Position numbers and translations under genes: made by a program. Shown here piece by piece: positions 12,701-24,888 of a stretch of DNA of 64,000 bases; position 1 is the stretch's first letter, and every line of letters begins with the position of its first letter. This DNA is from Phycomyces nitens. Taxonomy: Eukaryota; Mucoromycota; Mucoromycetes; Mucorales; Phycomycetaceae. Location: the NCBI GenBank assembly GCA_022702545.1, contig JAHRBC010000006.1, forward strand, positions 992,001 to 1,056,000. Reading direction: 5' to 3'. A model generated the notes under the pieces. It saw nothing but the letters and a program-made list of their open reading frames with translations, searched no databases and had not been told where the DNA came from.

Positions 12701-13911
12701 AGGCACGTCGATAGTCATTGAGGATCAAGTACAGTTCACTGAGCATGTTGATCTCGGCAAATCCCAAGCGATCACTAAACTCGTCCTCTTCACCATCTTC
12801 ATCCTCATCTTCATCCTCATCATAATAACTTCCACTTTTTGTCACATTCTCAATGGCCTCTTCATATAGCTTAATGGCCTGTCTTGTCTCTCCCTTGATA
12901 CGATAGAGTTGAGCCAACTCATTGATGACTTTGAAATGATTAGGTAGGATAGCTAGGATTTGATTGAAGCCATCCAGGGCCTCATCGTATTGCTTCAATT
13001 GCTTGTGCAAGTATGCGCGATCCCACAAGGCATCAACATCCATTGAGTCAATCTGAAGTGCCTTTGTCAGACAGTAAAGACCTTGCTGGGTTGCATCATT
13101 CTCACTGACTGATTGTTAATTTAACCAATAGATCATTAATGATTATGTTGCTTACATGGATTTCACAGCCAATTCCTTCCATAGACTGGCATCTGTACCG
13201 CACATATGGGCAGCCACCATACGCAGCTGAAGTGCCTTGTCTTTATTGCCCATTTCCTCATGCACCAGACCAAGTGTATTCCAAGCCTGATGGACATTTG
13301 AGTGTTTTGTAATCAAATCCTGCAACAGTGCAATGGCCGCACCATAGTCTTTGGCAATATACAGTCCATTTGCATTTCCCAGCAGAGTCTTGACTTCATC
13401 CGAAAGTCTCATTTCGCCAGCCGTGATGCGTCGTCTGGTCTTTCCTTTCAGCTTTCCTACACCGGATGTTGCTACCAAATTCTCTGTGAAATCCTCCATG
13501 TCTTCCTTTAACATTTCATCTGCTCCACCAGTCTTTAGTTTCTTGCGTGCCTCTCGAGTACTCTGGAGCATATCTCTGTAGATCAAAACTGGTTACAATC
13601 TCACATATAATAATATATCTAACTAATATTGATTATACTTGCGTAAGTTCGTTATCGTCAAGGTACTCTTCGTCGTCGTATTCAATATCCTCCATCATGG
13701 ATCCATCGATATCGTCTAGAAAATTGTCTTCGTCGTCGTCTTCATCGTCGTCGTCTTCGCCGTCGTCTTCGTCTTCGTCGTCTTCCTGTGGTTCGCCTAG
13801 CTTCATTGATTCCTCCAAACCACCCATGAGCAGGTTGTTCATGATTTTTTTTGCCTGTGCTCTTTTGTTTGGCACATTCCTAGAGGAATCGCTGGGTAGA
13901 TCTTTGACCAT
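9766..13911 (-). CDS. TFC4: Transcription factor IIIC TPR subunit (tau131/GTF3C3)
   Basis: This subunit helps TFIIIC bind tRNA-gene A boxes and recruit TFIIIB for RNA polymerase III. The N-terminus is very acidic (Asp/Glu runs encoded about 13650-13800). It is followed by TPR arrays, for example LLGNANGLYIAKDYGAAIA, then a charged linker and further TPR repeats. The C-terminus reads NFALAQIVLQKYCTI. I followed the frame through roughly a dozen exons. Examples of introns are 13576-13642, 13105-13155 and one starting at the GAC|GCAAGT junction near 12304. The first and the last of these begin with GCAAGT, so they are GC-AG introns, and only that choice keeps the frame. The TPR order and acidic head match TFC4/GTF3C3, with a length of roughly 1000 residues. 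Confidence 0.88.
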
Positions 13912-14468
13912 TGTTGAGAATGAAGGCTGAATCGTAGAGATATTTATTTATATATATATATATATGTTTTTTTTATATTAAAATAAATGAAAATGGGTGG
14001 CCCTGAGGACTTTTTTTTTTTGGGTTTCGAATGTGGCAGATCGCAGTCACAAGTGTGCTACAGAGCTAAATAATGTGGGTGCAGTATGAAGAGATTGCAT
14101 ATTTTCTGGTCGTGCTCTTGTACTTTTGAAACGCGTGTTTTTGTAAATATCAAGGCTTTATATCTCTTGGATCAAAACTGCAGATATTTCGGTGATTCTG
14201 CTTGTTTTAGCAATAGTCTATTAAACATACTCATCTTTGCTGGACTGTATTCTTTTGACACTGTGGTTATAAGACAGCCCAAACAGTGCAACGGTTCCTT
14301 TGTTACACGACCAACGACTCTTGTATTTATCACTATAAAAAGTGCCTTCTGTTGAGAAACTTCGAATGAACATTCAAGAGCAGAAATATCTGTATATAAA
14401 GGCCCGTCTAATATTCAAACTTGTTTCCTTTCTTTACTTTTTTTTCGTTTGTTTATTTATTTTGAAAG
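13912..14468. other. Divergent promoter region between TFC4 and VCX1
   Basis: This 557 bp region contains TATATA runs near 13953-13964 and a T-rich tract directly before the VCX1 start. One 89-codon open frame (14086-14355) has no recognisable domain and I treat it as chance. No RNA gene is seen. Confidence 0.5.
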
Positions 14469-16218
14469 ATGAGCCAAGAGAACGAACCTCTTCTTGGTGC
14501 TGGTCAAAGCGACTATAAGCCCGTGACCTTTTGGTCTTCATTCAAGGCCACCGCAAAGTCTTCCAGATTCAACTGGCTCTTGATCTTTGTGCCCATTGCA
14601 ATCATTGTGTCCACCATGGATGTGGCTGATACTGTTGTGTTTTCTCTCAACTTTATTGCGATTATCCCTCTCGCCAAGCTACTTGGTTTCGGTAAATATA
14701 CATACATATATATATATATATATAATCGGCTTGTAATTCACGCGTTAATTTCGTCTGTTTTTGGGGTATTCTTAATAGCCACCGAGGAATTGGCCTTGCG
14801 TTGTGGCTCAACTTGGGGCGCACTTCTCAACGCCACCTTTGGCAATGCCGTGGAACTTATTCTTGGTATTATTGCATTGAAGGAGGGTTTGATTCGTGTC
14901 GTACAAGGTAAGTAAATAGACTTTTTGCGACATTGATTCTCAAGCCATATATACCAGCCTCTGTTCTCGGTTCAATTCTGTCCAACATTCTCTTGGTAAG
15001 TACAGTACATTATTATTAATAAAAAAAGTGAGGCATCTTAATAATTCCAATACAGGTCCTTGGTTTCTGCTTCTTGATGGGTGGAGCCCCTCGCTCGGAA
15101 CAGACCTTTAACATTACCGGTAAGATTGATTGATTGATTGATTATTATTTTCTTCACACGTGGAAAGACTTATTGTAATTTTCTCCCCCAAAAAAAATAG
15201 CTGCCCAGACATCTTCCTCTCTCCTTGCCTTGACCACCTTGTCTCTGTTGATTCCTGCTGCATTCAGTGCCAGTGCTATCAACGACAAGGACGGAGAGGC
15301 TGGTATTCTCAGCATCAGTCACGGAACTGCCATTATCCTCTTGGTCGTCTATGTCTTGTTCTTGTTCTTCCAGGTAATAAAACGAATAAATTGTAGTTGA
15401 TTAGCTCATTAACGTAACGGTATATTTGTGTAAACTTAGCTCAAGACCCACACCCACTTGGTAAGCCTCTTTTTGAAACTCAATCATTAGTGTACTTAGT
15501 GTATATTATATAGTATGAAGACGAGGTTGATGAGACCGAAGTTCCCAGCACTACTCTTGGCTTTTCTGTTATTTCGTAAGTTTCCTTGGAATCGATTTAA
15601 AGAAAGAGCTAATTTAACAAACAAAAAACAAAATAATAATAATAATAATAATAATAATCTATAAATACATAGTTTGATCACCATTGCTGCATTTGTCTCT
15701 CTCCATGCCGAATTCCTTGTGGGAGCGTAAGTTCAACCGGGATATCTCTTTTCAGAAGCCTTGTAACTCACCAGACTGCATAGAATCGAAGGCGTTGTCA
15801 CTCAATGGGGTATCAACGAGACCTTTGTCGGTATCATTCTCTTGCCATTGGTTGGAAAGTAAGTTGATTCCTATTCCAAACTCGCACTCACTCCTGACCA
15901 CCCCCTCCCTCGATAGTGCTGCCGAGCATCTCAGCTCTGTTACCTTTGCCATGAAGGATAAGATGAACCTCAGTATCGGTATCGCCATCTCTTCTTCCCT
16001 CCAGATCGGACTTTTGGTCACCCCTGTATTGGTTATCATTGGATGGGCCATTGGTCAGCCCATGACCCTCTTCTTTGAGAACTTTGAGACCATTGTCCTC
16101 TTTGCCAGTGTCATGATTGTCAACTACCTTATCCAAGATGGTCGCTCCAACTGGTTTGAGGGTATCATGTTGTTGGTAAGTGATGAGCATCATTTAGATG
16201 ACCAGATTTCTAACCATT

Positions 16219-16254
<36 letters not shown>

Positions 16255-16306
16255 TATATAGGCTTCCTATGCCATCATTGCCTTGGCCTTTTACTTCCAC
16301 CCTTAA
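14469..16306 (+). CDS. VCX1: Vacuolar Ca2+/H+ exchanger, CaCA superfamily
   Basis: It exchanges cytosolic Ca2+ for vacuolar H+, using the gradient made by the V-ATPase (VMA16 is also in this window). Eleven exons join in frame: 14469-14691, 14779-14907, 14958-14995, 15056-15119, 15201-15373, 15440-15460, 15514-15575, 15673-15726, 15784-15858, 15917-16175 and 16262-16306. The two alpha-repeat signatures are clear, GNAVELILG and GNAAEHLSSV, which carry the Glu residues that bind Ca2+. About eleven hydrophobic helices are present. An acidic loop (YEDEVDETEV) lies in the middle, and the protein ends FYFHP. Exon 6 has only 21 nt (LKTHTHL). Length and order match the fungal VCX1/CAX family. Confidence 0.95.
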
Positions 16307-16471
16307 AAACTCTGTCAATACCAAATCTCTCTCTTTTTTTTTCTATTCTTCTTTTCTTCTTTTTTGCTTATAATAATAATAAAATTATAAAGAAATATAA
16401 GATTTTACGAATAGATTCTTAATTGTAGCTAAAAATATTATATATATATATTATTTATGTTTATATATTTT

Positions 16472-16694
16472 CTAGAGCTCATATCCTTCCACCTTGAACA
16501 GCTCTCCGTAATCAAAGTATCGCGTCATCAGTTTCTCAACAGAACGAGGCAGGTTCATTGATGTCAAGATGTTTTGCATCTTTGACAAGCCTTCCTTTCG
16601 AATCAACTTGTTCAAGTTGCATGCAATTTCGGTAGGGTACTGTTTTTTATAAAAGAAAAAACCATTGTATCAGCCATTCGAAACACAACCGGCA

Positions 16695-16728
<34 letters not shown>

Positions 16729-19700
16729 TCTTACCACAATTTCATGGTACCAGCGCTCATGATAGACTGTCAGCTTGACAGCAGCCAAAAGAGCCTTTTG
16801 GACATTTCCTTCCTTTGCGTAGATCTCAAGAAGTTTCATCCACGCCTTGGCAGAGAATTTGTGGTCGAGGCATTGCTCATAGGCTTCCTTTGCCTCGTTC
16901 TAGAATCCCAGTTTAGGCATCAACAACAATAATAATAATAAAACACATCTTCTACACTGCTTACCTCGTGCCACAATCTCAAGGCCAAGTCTCCCATCAA
17001 CTCCCATTCAGTACCAGTCTTACGGTATGTCATTTGCTGTGCACGATAATGGGCAGCCTCAGTTCTCCAAAAGGTGTATACCCGAAGATCTTCATAAAGG
17101 ACCATAAACAGATTGTCCAACCAGCGCTCACAGAGACGCTTGTTTCCAAACGAAAAGCTGACATCGGGTGCCTTGCTCTCTGAATCCTTTTCCTACACAA
17201 CAATTTGTCAAGTTTGGATCCTAGTCAATCCCATATAATATACTTTTATCTACCTTGTTGTCTTCAGCAGCCTGTTGAGGACGTTCAAGAGAAGGTGCAG
17301 TGATGTTTGGCCCATTATCATTATCCTTATCATTATCATCATCATTGGCCTTGGCATCGCTCTTTTCTTCATCTTCCAGGTTTACATTCTCCATGGTATC
17401 TGCCAATTCATCAGACTCGGATTTAGGTGCCTTTGGCTCATCAAGAGTCTCTTGGGTGGCCTTTTCTTCGACAGGCTTCTCCTTGAGATCATTAGTAGGA
17501 TTCTCGGTGGGGCTATGAGATGTCTTTTTCTCCTCTTCCTTTGCCTTTTGGATTCTGTATTCCTCTTCCATGACAAACACAACCGATCTACATTTCAATA
17601 AATCATCCCATCCAATCTTGGCTGCAAGACGAGTCAAGAGGGTGTATGCCTTTGCAAAGGTTCCGTGAAGTGCTGGAGCGGGCAGACGCAAGAGGTTGGG
17701 GTCAGCCTATCATTATTAGATGGAAGTATTAGACTTGCTATGGACCTACACACACACTTTTTTTTAAAATAAAAATGACAGTTACCTCGGTTTCTCTTCC
17801 GGCAGCATCTTCCTCCATGACACCCGAACTGACAATTTCAGGCTTTATGGGCAAATGTGTCTTTGAGGGTGCTGGCATACGGTGCATATCACGCTCACTG
17901 TAGGTGAACATGGGGCAAGAGTTCAAGGTCAAGAGGGCCTTGGAGAACTGTCAGCATTGGTCGCTCGCTATCACACTGTCTTTCTTTTTTTTTGCATTCA
18001 ACTTACATTCTTGTAATCCTCGATATCGATATACACTACAATTTTCAACATCTTTGCTTAGCTGTTTGTCTGAGCAATTACTTGGCCTAGTTGAAAGACA
18101 TACCTTCTGTCAACTTTGCCCAGGTGAGGAATTCAGAGGGAGTGGTATTGACAGCAAATTTGGCCAGCTTTAAAGCCATGTCATATTGACCCTAGATTTT
18201 ACTCTCCTTCTTTTAGAACCATGGGCCTTGGTATATTTCCCCTCAAGACATATTTACCTTGCTTCTCAAGAAATCAACCTGGACATGCAAGAGAGGATAG
18301 CTCATGGGAGTCTGCTTAAGATCATCATGAAGAACCTTTACGGCCTTGATTTCCTCGTTCTGGCCAATGTAGGCCTGAGCCAAAAGCGCACCAACTTCGG
18401 GATCCTTTTTCTGCAGTAATAGAAAAACACAGGTCAAGGAAAACAATTAAACACAAATGGTATCCAAGAATATTTGCTTTTTGCATAATAATAATAATAA
18501 TCATTAAAAGGATATGTCTTTCGAATAATGGAACGGCTGGTCCATAACGGAAGCTATCTCCAAAGTACTTCATTACACCAGCAGTCAAATGATTGTGGAC
18601 TGAAGTGGCCACCTGGATTTCAGGCTTGCTTCCCAATTGCCATCCTAATTGACATATTGAGCATGATTGGGTATCTCTCTAGATATATATACACACACAC
18701 AAAAAGACATCCTTACCTCTCCAGAATAATGCTTCCACAGCCTCCAGGAATCGTGCCTCGGCAGACAGACTGGTGATTGGATCAATCTTGCGATAGCCAG
18801 CCAGGCGATAGTAGCTGTCATCCGAATAGAGTACGGCTCTCAATATCGCAGACAGATAGGTCTCTTGCCAGATTGAAGCAGTAGCCTCATGTCTTTTTGT
18901 TGTTGTTGTTGTAAGATGTCGATTAGTTAAGATTGCCGTTTGCACAAGCAGCCTAACCCCCTACCTCTCACCACGAACATCTACAAAGTAACTTTCGACA
19001 CCACCTGGAATCTTTACTTCAACACGAACATCTACGCGAGAGAATGCATTGAAACAGCTACAGAAAAAATAAAAGACATACATTTAGCTTCAAGTCTTTT
19101 ATCCCAAGCCATACTTTACCAGTAGATCCCAGATCTAATTCTCCATGCATTGGATTTTGTGAACCACGATTGAGATTCATCCTATAGATCATGTCATATG
19201 TATATTGCTCTTTTTTGTTTTATGCATTTTTGTTTTCCCAGACCAAGACTTGAGAGTTGTCTTGGTAGCCAGTATTTACCATTGAATAGGTCAGCGAATT
19301 CAGGTATGCTGCCAAAGAAGCAGACGAAGATGCATCAACACCAGAGACATAGTGATAACTTCCAATCTAGACCCATAATTAATTAATTATTATTATTATT
19401 ATTATTTTGTTTGTGCACAAATGCCCGAGACGCGTTAAAGCAAGATAAATGTATAGATACATATGTGTATGTATATACATTTTAAAAAAAAGAAAAAAAG
19501 AAAAAGAAACCTCTGCTGCTTTCTAATTTTCGCTTTATCTCTCTACACGTACTTCTCTGACACCAGGCTTGGCATTAGCCTTGATGATGTGGCACAGGTC
19601 TGGAGGACCTAGTTCACGAAATGCGCCTAAATGTATAATGTGTTTAGAGATAAATGTTTTGGCATTTGTAGGCCAAAGCTCATTCATAATTGGCATTTTA

Positions 19701-19867
19701 TGGAATGCGTTCCCCCCTTTGGTTTCCTTGGCATGTCCACCCAGGCCACCAGAGGTCAGCAAGTTTTTGACTGTCTAGCTCTTACCCAGGGCGTCAGTTC
19801 TGGCAATAATCGACTCTCCAAGCTCGGACTCAAAGAATTCAGGAATGTCTTTTAACGTGTCTGCCAT
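16472..19867 (-). CDS. Exomer complex ChAPs protein (Chs5-Arf1-binding, BUD7/BCH1 type)
   Basis: ChAPs with Chs5 form exomer, a trans-Golgi coat adaptor that sends selected membrane proteins such as chitin synthase to the surface. The start is MADTLKDIPEFFESELGES and the end is FKVEGYEL. Recognisable blocks are ALLTLNSCPMFTYSERD, LPAPALHGTFAKAYTLL, GWDDLLKCRSVVFVMEEEY and WMKLLEIYAKEGNVQKALL, all typical of the BUD7/BCH1 family, with TPR-like helices between them. A Lys/Glu- and Asp/Asn-rich low-complexity segment (encoded about 17280-17560) interrupts the fold after MEEEYRIQKA. There are many short introns, some with simple repeats such as (TA)n near 16700 and (TTA)n near 19390. I cannot say which of the four yeast paralogues is closest. 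Confidence 0.88.
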
Positions 19868-20118
19868 GGTGAATGAAAAAAGTGAAAGAGAATACCAAAA
19901 AGTCAATGTGCGGTTAGCGAATCAGCACAAGTCGTAGTTTTGTGGGCCAATCAAATGAGTACCACAGTAGTCTATTCGGTCGTACCTGCAAGACAAGAAG
20001 TTGTATGGAGTGTGTAAAAGTGAATGAATGTGTAGTACATTTATTATATTATTATTATTATCATAATAATAATAATATTGTAAAGTCAAAATGCTGTGAT
20101 TTATTTTATTGCAAGTCA

Positions 20119-21725
20119 TTAAACATAACTCTCTAGGGTATCTCTAGAAGCATTCAACAGCCAGGAACAGTCTTTGGTCGTTAGCTCGGTGGCCTTGGCT
20201 CCCACACCTCCGACCAATGTCTGGTAGCAGTCATATCCCTTGGCTCCAAGGCTCTTTACCACGGTGTCGATGGTGACCTGTTGGGTATCTAGTTTGTAGT
20301 CATTGAAATGTTAAGTGTTTGGGCCTGTGGGGGATGGGGGAGGTGCTGGTTTCTCTATTTACCTTCTCCAAGGATCGTTACCGCACATCCTCCTCCTCCA
20401 GCACCTGTCAATTTGGTCTTGAGGCCATGTTCGCCAGTAATGCTTCGGACTGTCTCGAGGCTGGTGTGGCTCACACCAAGAGCATTCAAGAGACAGTGGT
20501 TGATATCCACAAGGTCCTGATTTTCCAACTTTTAAGTATCATATATATAGCCTCATTGACACACAAATACCTCTAGCTCTTGGACCAATTGAGCCCGGCT
20601 CAATTCTTTGCTTTCACACTTTTTTAATGCGTCTCTACAACGCAATGATACCTTGTCAATTGAGTCCAGAATTGGATCAATTACTTCAGGATAGCGTGCT
20701 CTCTTTGCTCCCACACCAGCCACCAATGCACTGGTAGAACGAGGGACACGGGTATTGGTGAGCAACAGACGAAGGGAGGTGAAGCCCTCGAGTGTAGAAA
20801 ATCCCTGTCCCTTTATAAAAGACTTTGCTCCTCCTGCAAGGCATGAGAAACCCCCAATCCAAAAAAAAAAGCTGTGTTTATCACTCACCAAATGTAGCCA
20901 CCGCATTGTCCACACCACTTGGGTTGCCGTGAATAACCTGCTCAGCCTTGAAGGCATACTTGTTCACCTTGTTCAAATAGACTTCTCTGTTGGCAGATGT
21001 AGCAAAATCATGGGGCAAGTGACCAAACAGAATCAGGAGCGAGGTTGCAAGCACGACCGAGTAACTGGCAGAGCTACCGAGACCTGCACCTACAGGTACA
21101 AAAGAACGCATGCACAAGGTGAATCCGGAAGACTGGGCAGGACCGAGGATGACCAAGAGGTACAAGAATGCCATTAGAGCACTCTCTTGGGATACATCAG
21201 TAACGGATCCCATAAGGACAGTCAGACGAGTCTTGAGTTCATTAGGCATCGACATTGGATGTGTGTCATCTAGAAAACAAGCAAAAAATAATAATATAAA
21301 AACAGCCTTGTGAGTTTCTAATATATTTTATGCGTGTGTATTCTTTTGTATAAACAACTGAATCAAACAAACCATTGTCAATGTGAGCCTGTCCTGTTGG
21401 AATGTCTTTGATTGCCCAGGTCTTGTCAATACCGACATTAGGCAACAAAACTTGACATTGTCCATCTTGGCGTTGTTCAAGGTAAAGGTAAGATCGAAGA
21501 CCTAATGAAGCTGCTACTGCTGTCTATAGAACGTGAGATTTACATAACAATAAATTGATTATTATTATTATTATTATTATTATTATTGCAAGTAAATAAA
21601 AAGATGGTTACCTTTTGGTAGACAACAGCATGTTCACCAAACAAGATGACTTTTCCTGGTGCCGAGACAAGAAGCTTTTTAGGACTAACAAATGACTGGG
21701 CAGGGCTGGTTTGGGCAATAGTCAT
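20119..21725 (-). CDS. ERG12: Mevalonate kinase (GHMP kinase)
   Basis: It phosphorylates mevalonate with ATP, the first kinase step towards isoprenoids, sterols and carotenoids. The N-terminus carries LLVSAPGKVILFGEHAVVYQK (motif 1). PVGAGLGSSASYSVV is the GHMP ATP-binding loop, followed by GNPSGVDNAV, and KLTGAGGGGCAVTIL is the C-terminal glycine motif. The protein ends NASRDTLESYV. The coding frame is split by several introns, one near 21270-21370 and one ending near 21610 with an (ATT)n tract. The order and motifs match eukaryotic mevalonate kinase. It is divergent from the phosphate transporter, with a 1.56 kb gap. Confidence 0.95.
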
Positions 21726-23289
21726 TGAATAGATTTTGGTGATAAAGACTGTGAGGCCAATAGTATATAAAAAAAAGGGGGGGAGTGCCTGTTGGCTTTG
21801 AAAGATCAAGGTACACACAAGAGACAGAGAGACAGGGCAGAAACAACGAAATATTTCCTTTTTTGGAAATAAAAAGTTTTTATTCTTAAATATATATATA
21901 TAGAAAAGGTTTTGGTCGATTGTAAAAGATGTAGATGTTTTTTTTTGGCATGTCAAGTCGTTTAGCTAGAGTGTAGATCAAGGCACTTTATTATTATTAT
22001 TGGTGCGCTTTTATCAAACATAAACGTCAAGGATCATAATTTAAATAAATACAAAAAAACCAAATAGGATGATGGCATATCTGAACTCATGCCATTTTAT
22101 TTTTATTATTATTATTGTATGTCTTTTGGATAAATAAATAAATAGAGAAAGAAAGGATATTTTCACGTAACGCACAAGTCAGGCAATGGAAGTAAGAGAA
22201 GATAAAGAAGAGGAAATGATGTTTGAAACGAATAAATATTACTTTTTGTAAATGTATATGTTGGCCTTGATTCGTTTCATCATATACTATCAATTCACTT
22301 GGAATACTTGGCTGGATCAACATCGTACGACTTGTTTTCTGTTGGATACCATACCATACGAGAGGTCTCTAGGAGTTTATACTAGCTTATTTCCGAGTCA
22401 GAGTTTATACATCTTGTAGTGGAACATATAGGACTTGGTGCATCACGAGAGGGCACATGGGGTTAGCAACCAAACACACGCAACCTACCGTTGGCTGGGC
22501 GTTGTCAATTGAGTAGATTTGATTGGCTGACTCGAGATCTGCTGGGCTTTAAATTAATAGTTGCTGCGTCTCTGTTGCTAGGTAACAAATCCGAGAATAC
22601 GGGTTAAAGGGGGGAGGGGAAGGGGAGTGGAGCATGGTAAATAGCATTGGCCATTATCGATTCTAGTCGGTGTTGAATTATGGGCCCATAATAATATATT
22701 TTATTAGTCTATGTTTATAAATCTATTGACTAGCAAATAATAATAACTAAGTAGCTATATTGGCAGTAGTAAGGCTCAAACCAACAAGGACGAATGAAAA
22801 GTAGATCAAAAATAAGTTTCTGAGCTTAAGAGAGTAGAAGTAGAGGAAGCAAAGGATGCTTCGGGCATGGCCAATAGGAATGTTGGAGCAATCCACGTTT
22901 GCTCGGTTTTGTACCTGCCAACCTTGTCCGGTTGGTTGGTCAAGAAGATCCAAAACCGTCGGAAGTTGATTAGGTGAAATAGTCAAGGAAGGAAGGAGGG
23001 ACGGACAATAAGGGTAGCCAACGTATCGACACCATGTGCAGCCAGTCCAAGACAGCACAAGAAACAAGCTGGGACCACGCGTGGAAAGGGTCGTCGATGA
23101 TTGGCCTTTATGGGGGCAAGAAACAATGGAACACACCCATTCAGAAAAAAAGTAAATCTCGCCTGACCAATCACAAAACCCACACGACCTCACTTGGGGT
23201 GATACAATTTGCACCCAAAAAAAATACTATAAAAGCAAACGATCAGCAACCTTGACAGATCCATCAAACAGCTTCTTTATCTTATCACT
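21726..23289. other. Divergent intergenic region, ERG12 to phosphate transporter
   Basis: No gene is supported. A 155-codon minus-strand frame (22747-23214) has no recognisable domain and covers the likely promoter. Visible elements are a CACGTT core near 22893 (a possible Pho4-type E-box variant), a perfect 10-bp palindrome CCACGCGTGG at 23075-23084, and a TATA box at 23228-23234. The middle is AT-rich with (ATT)n runs. Confidence 0.5.
23228..23234 (+). promoter_or_regulatory. TATA box of the phosphate transporter gene
   Basis: TATAAAA lies 56 nt upstream of the ATG at 23290, in a position and form typical of strongly inducible fungal genes. A CACGTT core about 400 bp upstream is compatible with Pho4/NUC-1-type phosphate control, but that is inference. 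Confidence 0.55.
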
Positions 23290-24888
23290 ATGACTTCTGT
23301 CTCCTCAATCCACGAGCAGCAGAACTTCTCTACTGCCGAACAAAAGCTCAAGAGTCTCGAGAAGCTCGATGATGGAGGTGCTGGTGGCCTCAACTGGTTT
23401 ACTCTACGCACAATTCTCACCTCGGGTGCCGGTTTCTTCACTGATTCATACGATGTGTTTATCATCAACTTGGTCACTCCTATGCTTGGATACGTATACT
23501 ACAAGGACAACAACAGCAAGATGCCTACAGACGTTGAGGGTATCATCAAGGGCATGGCTTCCGTCGGTACCTTGATCGGCCAGCTTACTTTTGGATTCCT
23601 AAGCGACATCTTTGGTCGCAAGATTTACGGTCTTGAACTCATGATTATTATTCTCGGAACTATCAATTGCGCTACTTCTGCCTCTGCAATCCGTGGTGTG
23701 TCTGCTATTGGTTTCCTCGGCTGTTGGCGTTTGCTTCTTGGTATCGGTGTTGGTGGTGATTACCCAATGTCTGCTACCATTACTTCCGAATGGTCTTCTG
23801 CTGGTCGTCGTGGTATGATGATGGCTCTGATCTTCTCCATGCAGGGTATCGGTAACCTTGCCGCTGCAATTGTTACCCTTATTCTTCTCGCCATCTTCAA
23901 GAACGCCATCAATGCCGATGTCGACAACCTCGACTATGTCTGGCGTCTTTGCATCGGTCTTGGTGCCGTCCCTGCTGTTGCCACCATCTACCTCCGTTTC
24001 ACCATGCCCGAATCCCCCAGATACTCTCTCAATGTCAACCACGATATCGAAGCTGCTGCTATTGCAAAGGGTCAGCATGTTTCTGAGGATCTTGTTAAGC
24101 AATATACAAAGGTCGAAGAAAAGCGCAACCACTGGGCCGAATTCACTGCTTACTTTGGTCAGTGGCGCCACTTCAAGGTGCTTCTCGGTACATCTCTCTC
24201 CTGGTTCTTGCTCGATATTGCTTTCTACGGTCTTGGTCTCAACAACTCTTATGTCCTTGCTGCAATTGGTTATTCTAGAAAGCCTACCGCTTTTGAGACT
24301 CTCTGGGCAAACACTGTCGGTCAGATTATCATTACCTGTCTTGGTTCCGTCCCAGGTTATTATCTTACTGTCATCTTCATTGAACGTTGGGGTCGTCGCA
24401 CTATTCAGATGATGGGTTTTGCCGTCACCACTGTCCTGTTCACTATCCTCGCTGCTGCCTACTACCCCCTCCGCGACAATTCTACTCCGGCCTTTATCTT
24501 CCTCTTCACTCTTGCTCAGCTCTTCCAGAACTTTGGTGCCAACAGTACCACCTTTATTATTCCCGGTGAAGTTTTCCCTACAAAGGTCCGTTCATCTGCC
24601 CACGGTATCTCTGCTGCTTCCGGTAAGGCTGGTGCCATCATTGCTGCCTTTGCCTTCAACGTCTTGGTCGATGTCAATGGTGCTCCTGGTGAGCATGCCT
24701 TCTTGCCCGAGACTCTTGGTATCTTTGCTGCTGTCATGTTCTTGGGTCTTGTTGTCACATTCCTCTGGGTTCCTGAGTCAATGGGCAAGGATCTTGATGA
24801 GTTTGAAGAAGACTATGTTTCACCTGGTGCGGTTGTCTCTGATCAGAACTCTATCCAGAACGAGTCCACTCCTACTCCCAAAGCTTAA
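23290..24888 (+). CDS. PHO84: High-affinity inorganic phosphate:H+ symporter, MFS (PHO84 type)
   Basis: It imports inorganic phosphate with protons across the plasma membrane. One uninterrupted 532-codon frame begins MTSVSSIHEQQNF and ends ESTPTPKA. The MFS phosphate-transporter signature GIGVGGDYPMSATITSEWSS is in helix 4, with GRK in the loop before it and PESPRYSLNV before the central loop. Two six-helix halves can be followed. The second half contains FIIPGEVFPTKVRSSAHGISAA, standard for the family. Length is close to PHO84 and N. crassa PHO-5. Lack of introns and a C/T-ending codon choice stronger than in its neighbours suggest high expression. Confidence 0.95.
   Translation: MTSVSSIHEQQNFSTAEQKLKSLEKLDDGGAGGLNWFTLRTILTSGAGFFTDSYDVFIINLVTPMLGYVYYKDNNSKMPTDVEGIIKGMASVGTLIGQLTFGFLSDIFGRKIYGLELMIIILGTINCATSASAIRGVSAIGFLGCWRLLLGIGVGGDYPMSATITSEWSSAGRRGMMMALIFSMQGIGNLAAAIVTLILLAIFKNAINADVDNLDYVWRLCIGLGAVPAVATIYLRFTMPESPRYSLNVNHDIEAAAIAKGQHVSEDLVKQYTKVEEKRNHWAEFTAYFGQWRHFKVLLGTSLSWFLLDIAFYGLGLNNSYVLAAIGYSRKPTAFETLWANTVGQIIITCLGSVPGYYLTVIFIERWGRRTIQMMGFAVTTVLFTILAAAYYPLRDNSTPAFIFLFTLAQLFQNFGANSTTFIIPGEVFPTKVRSSAHGISAASGKAGAIIAAFAFNVLVDVNGAPGEHAFLPETLGIFAAVMFLGLVVTFLWVPESMGKDLDEFEEDYVSPGAVVSDQNSIQNESTPTPKA

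Noticed and set aside
14086..14355. 89-codon frame upstream of VCX1
   Set aside because: It has no recognisable domain and lies in a divergent promoter.
22747..23214. 155-codon minus-strand frame in the PHO84 promoter
   Set aside because: No domain is recognisable, and it overlaps promoter-like elements.
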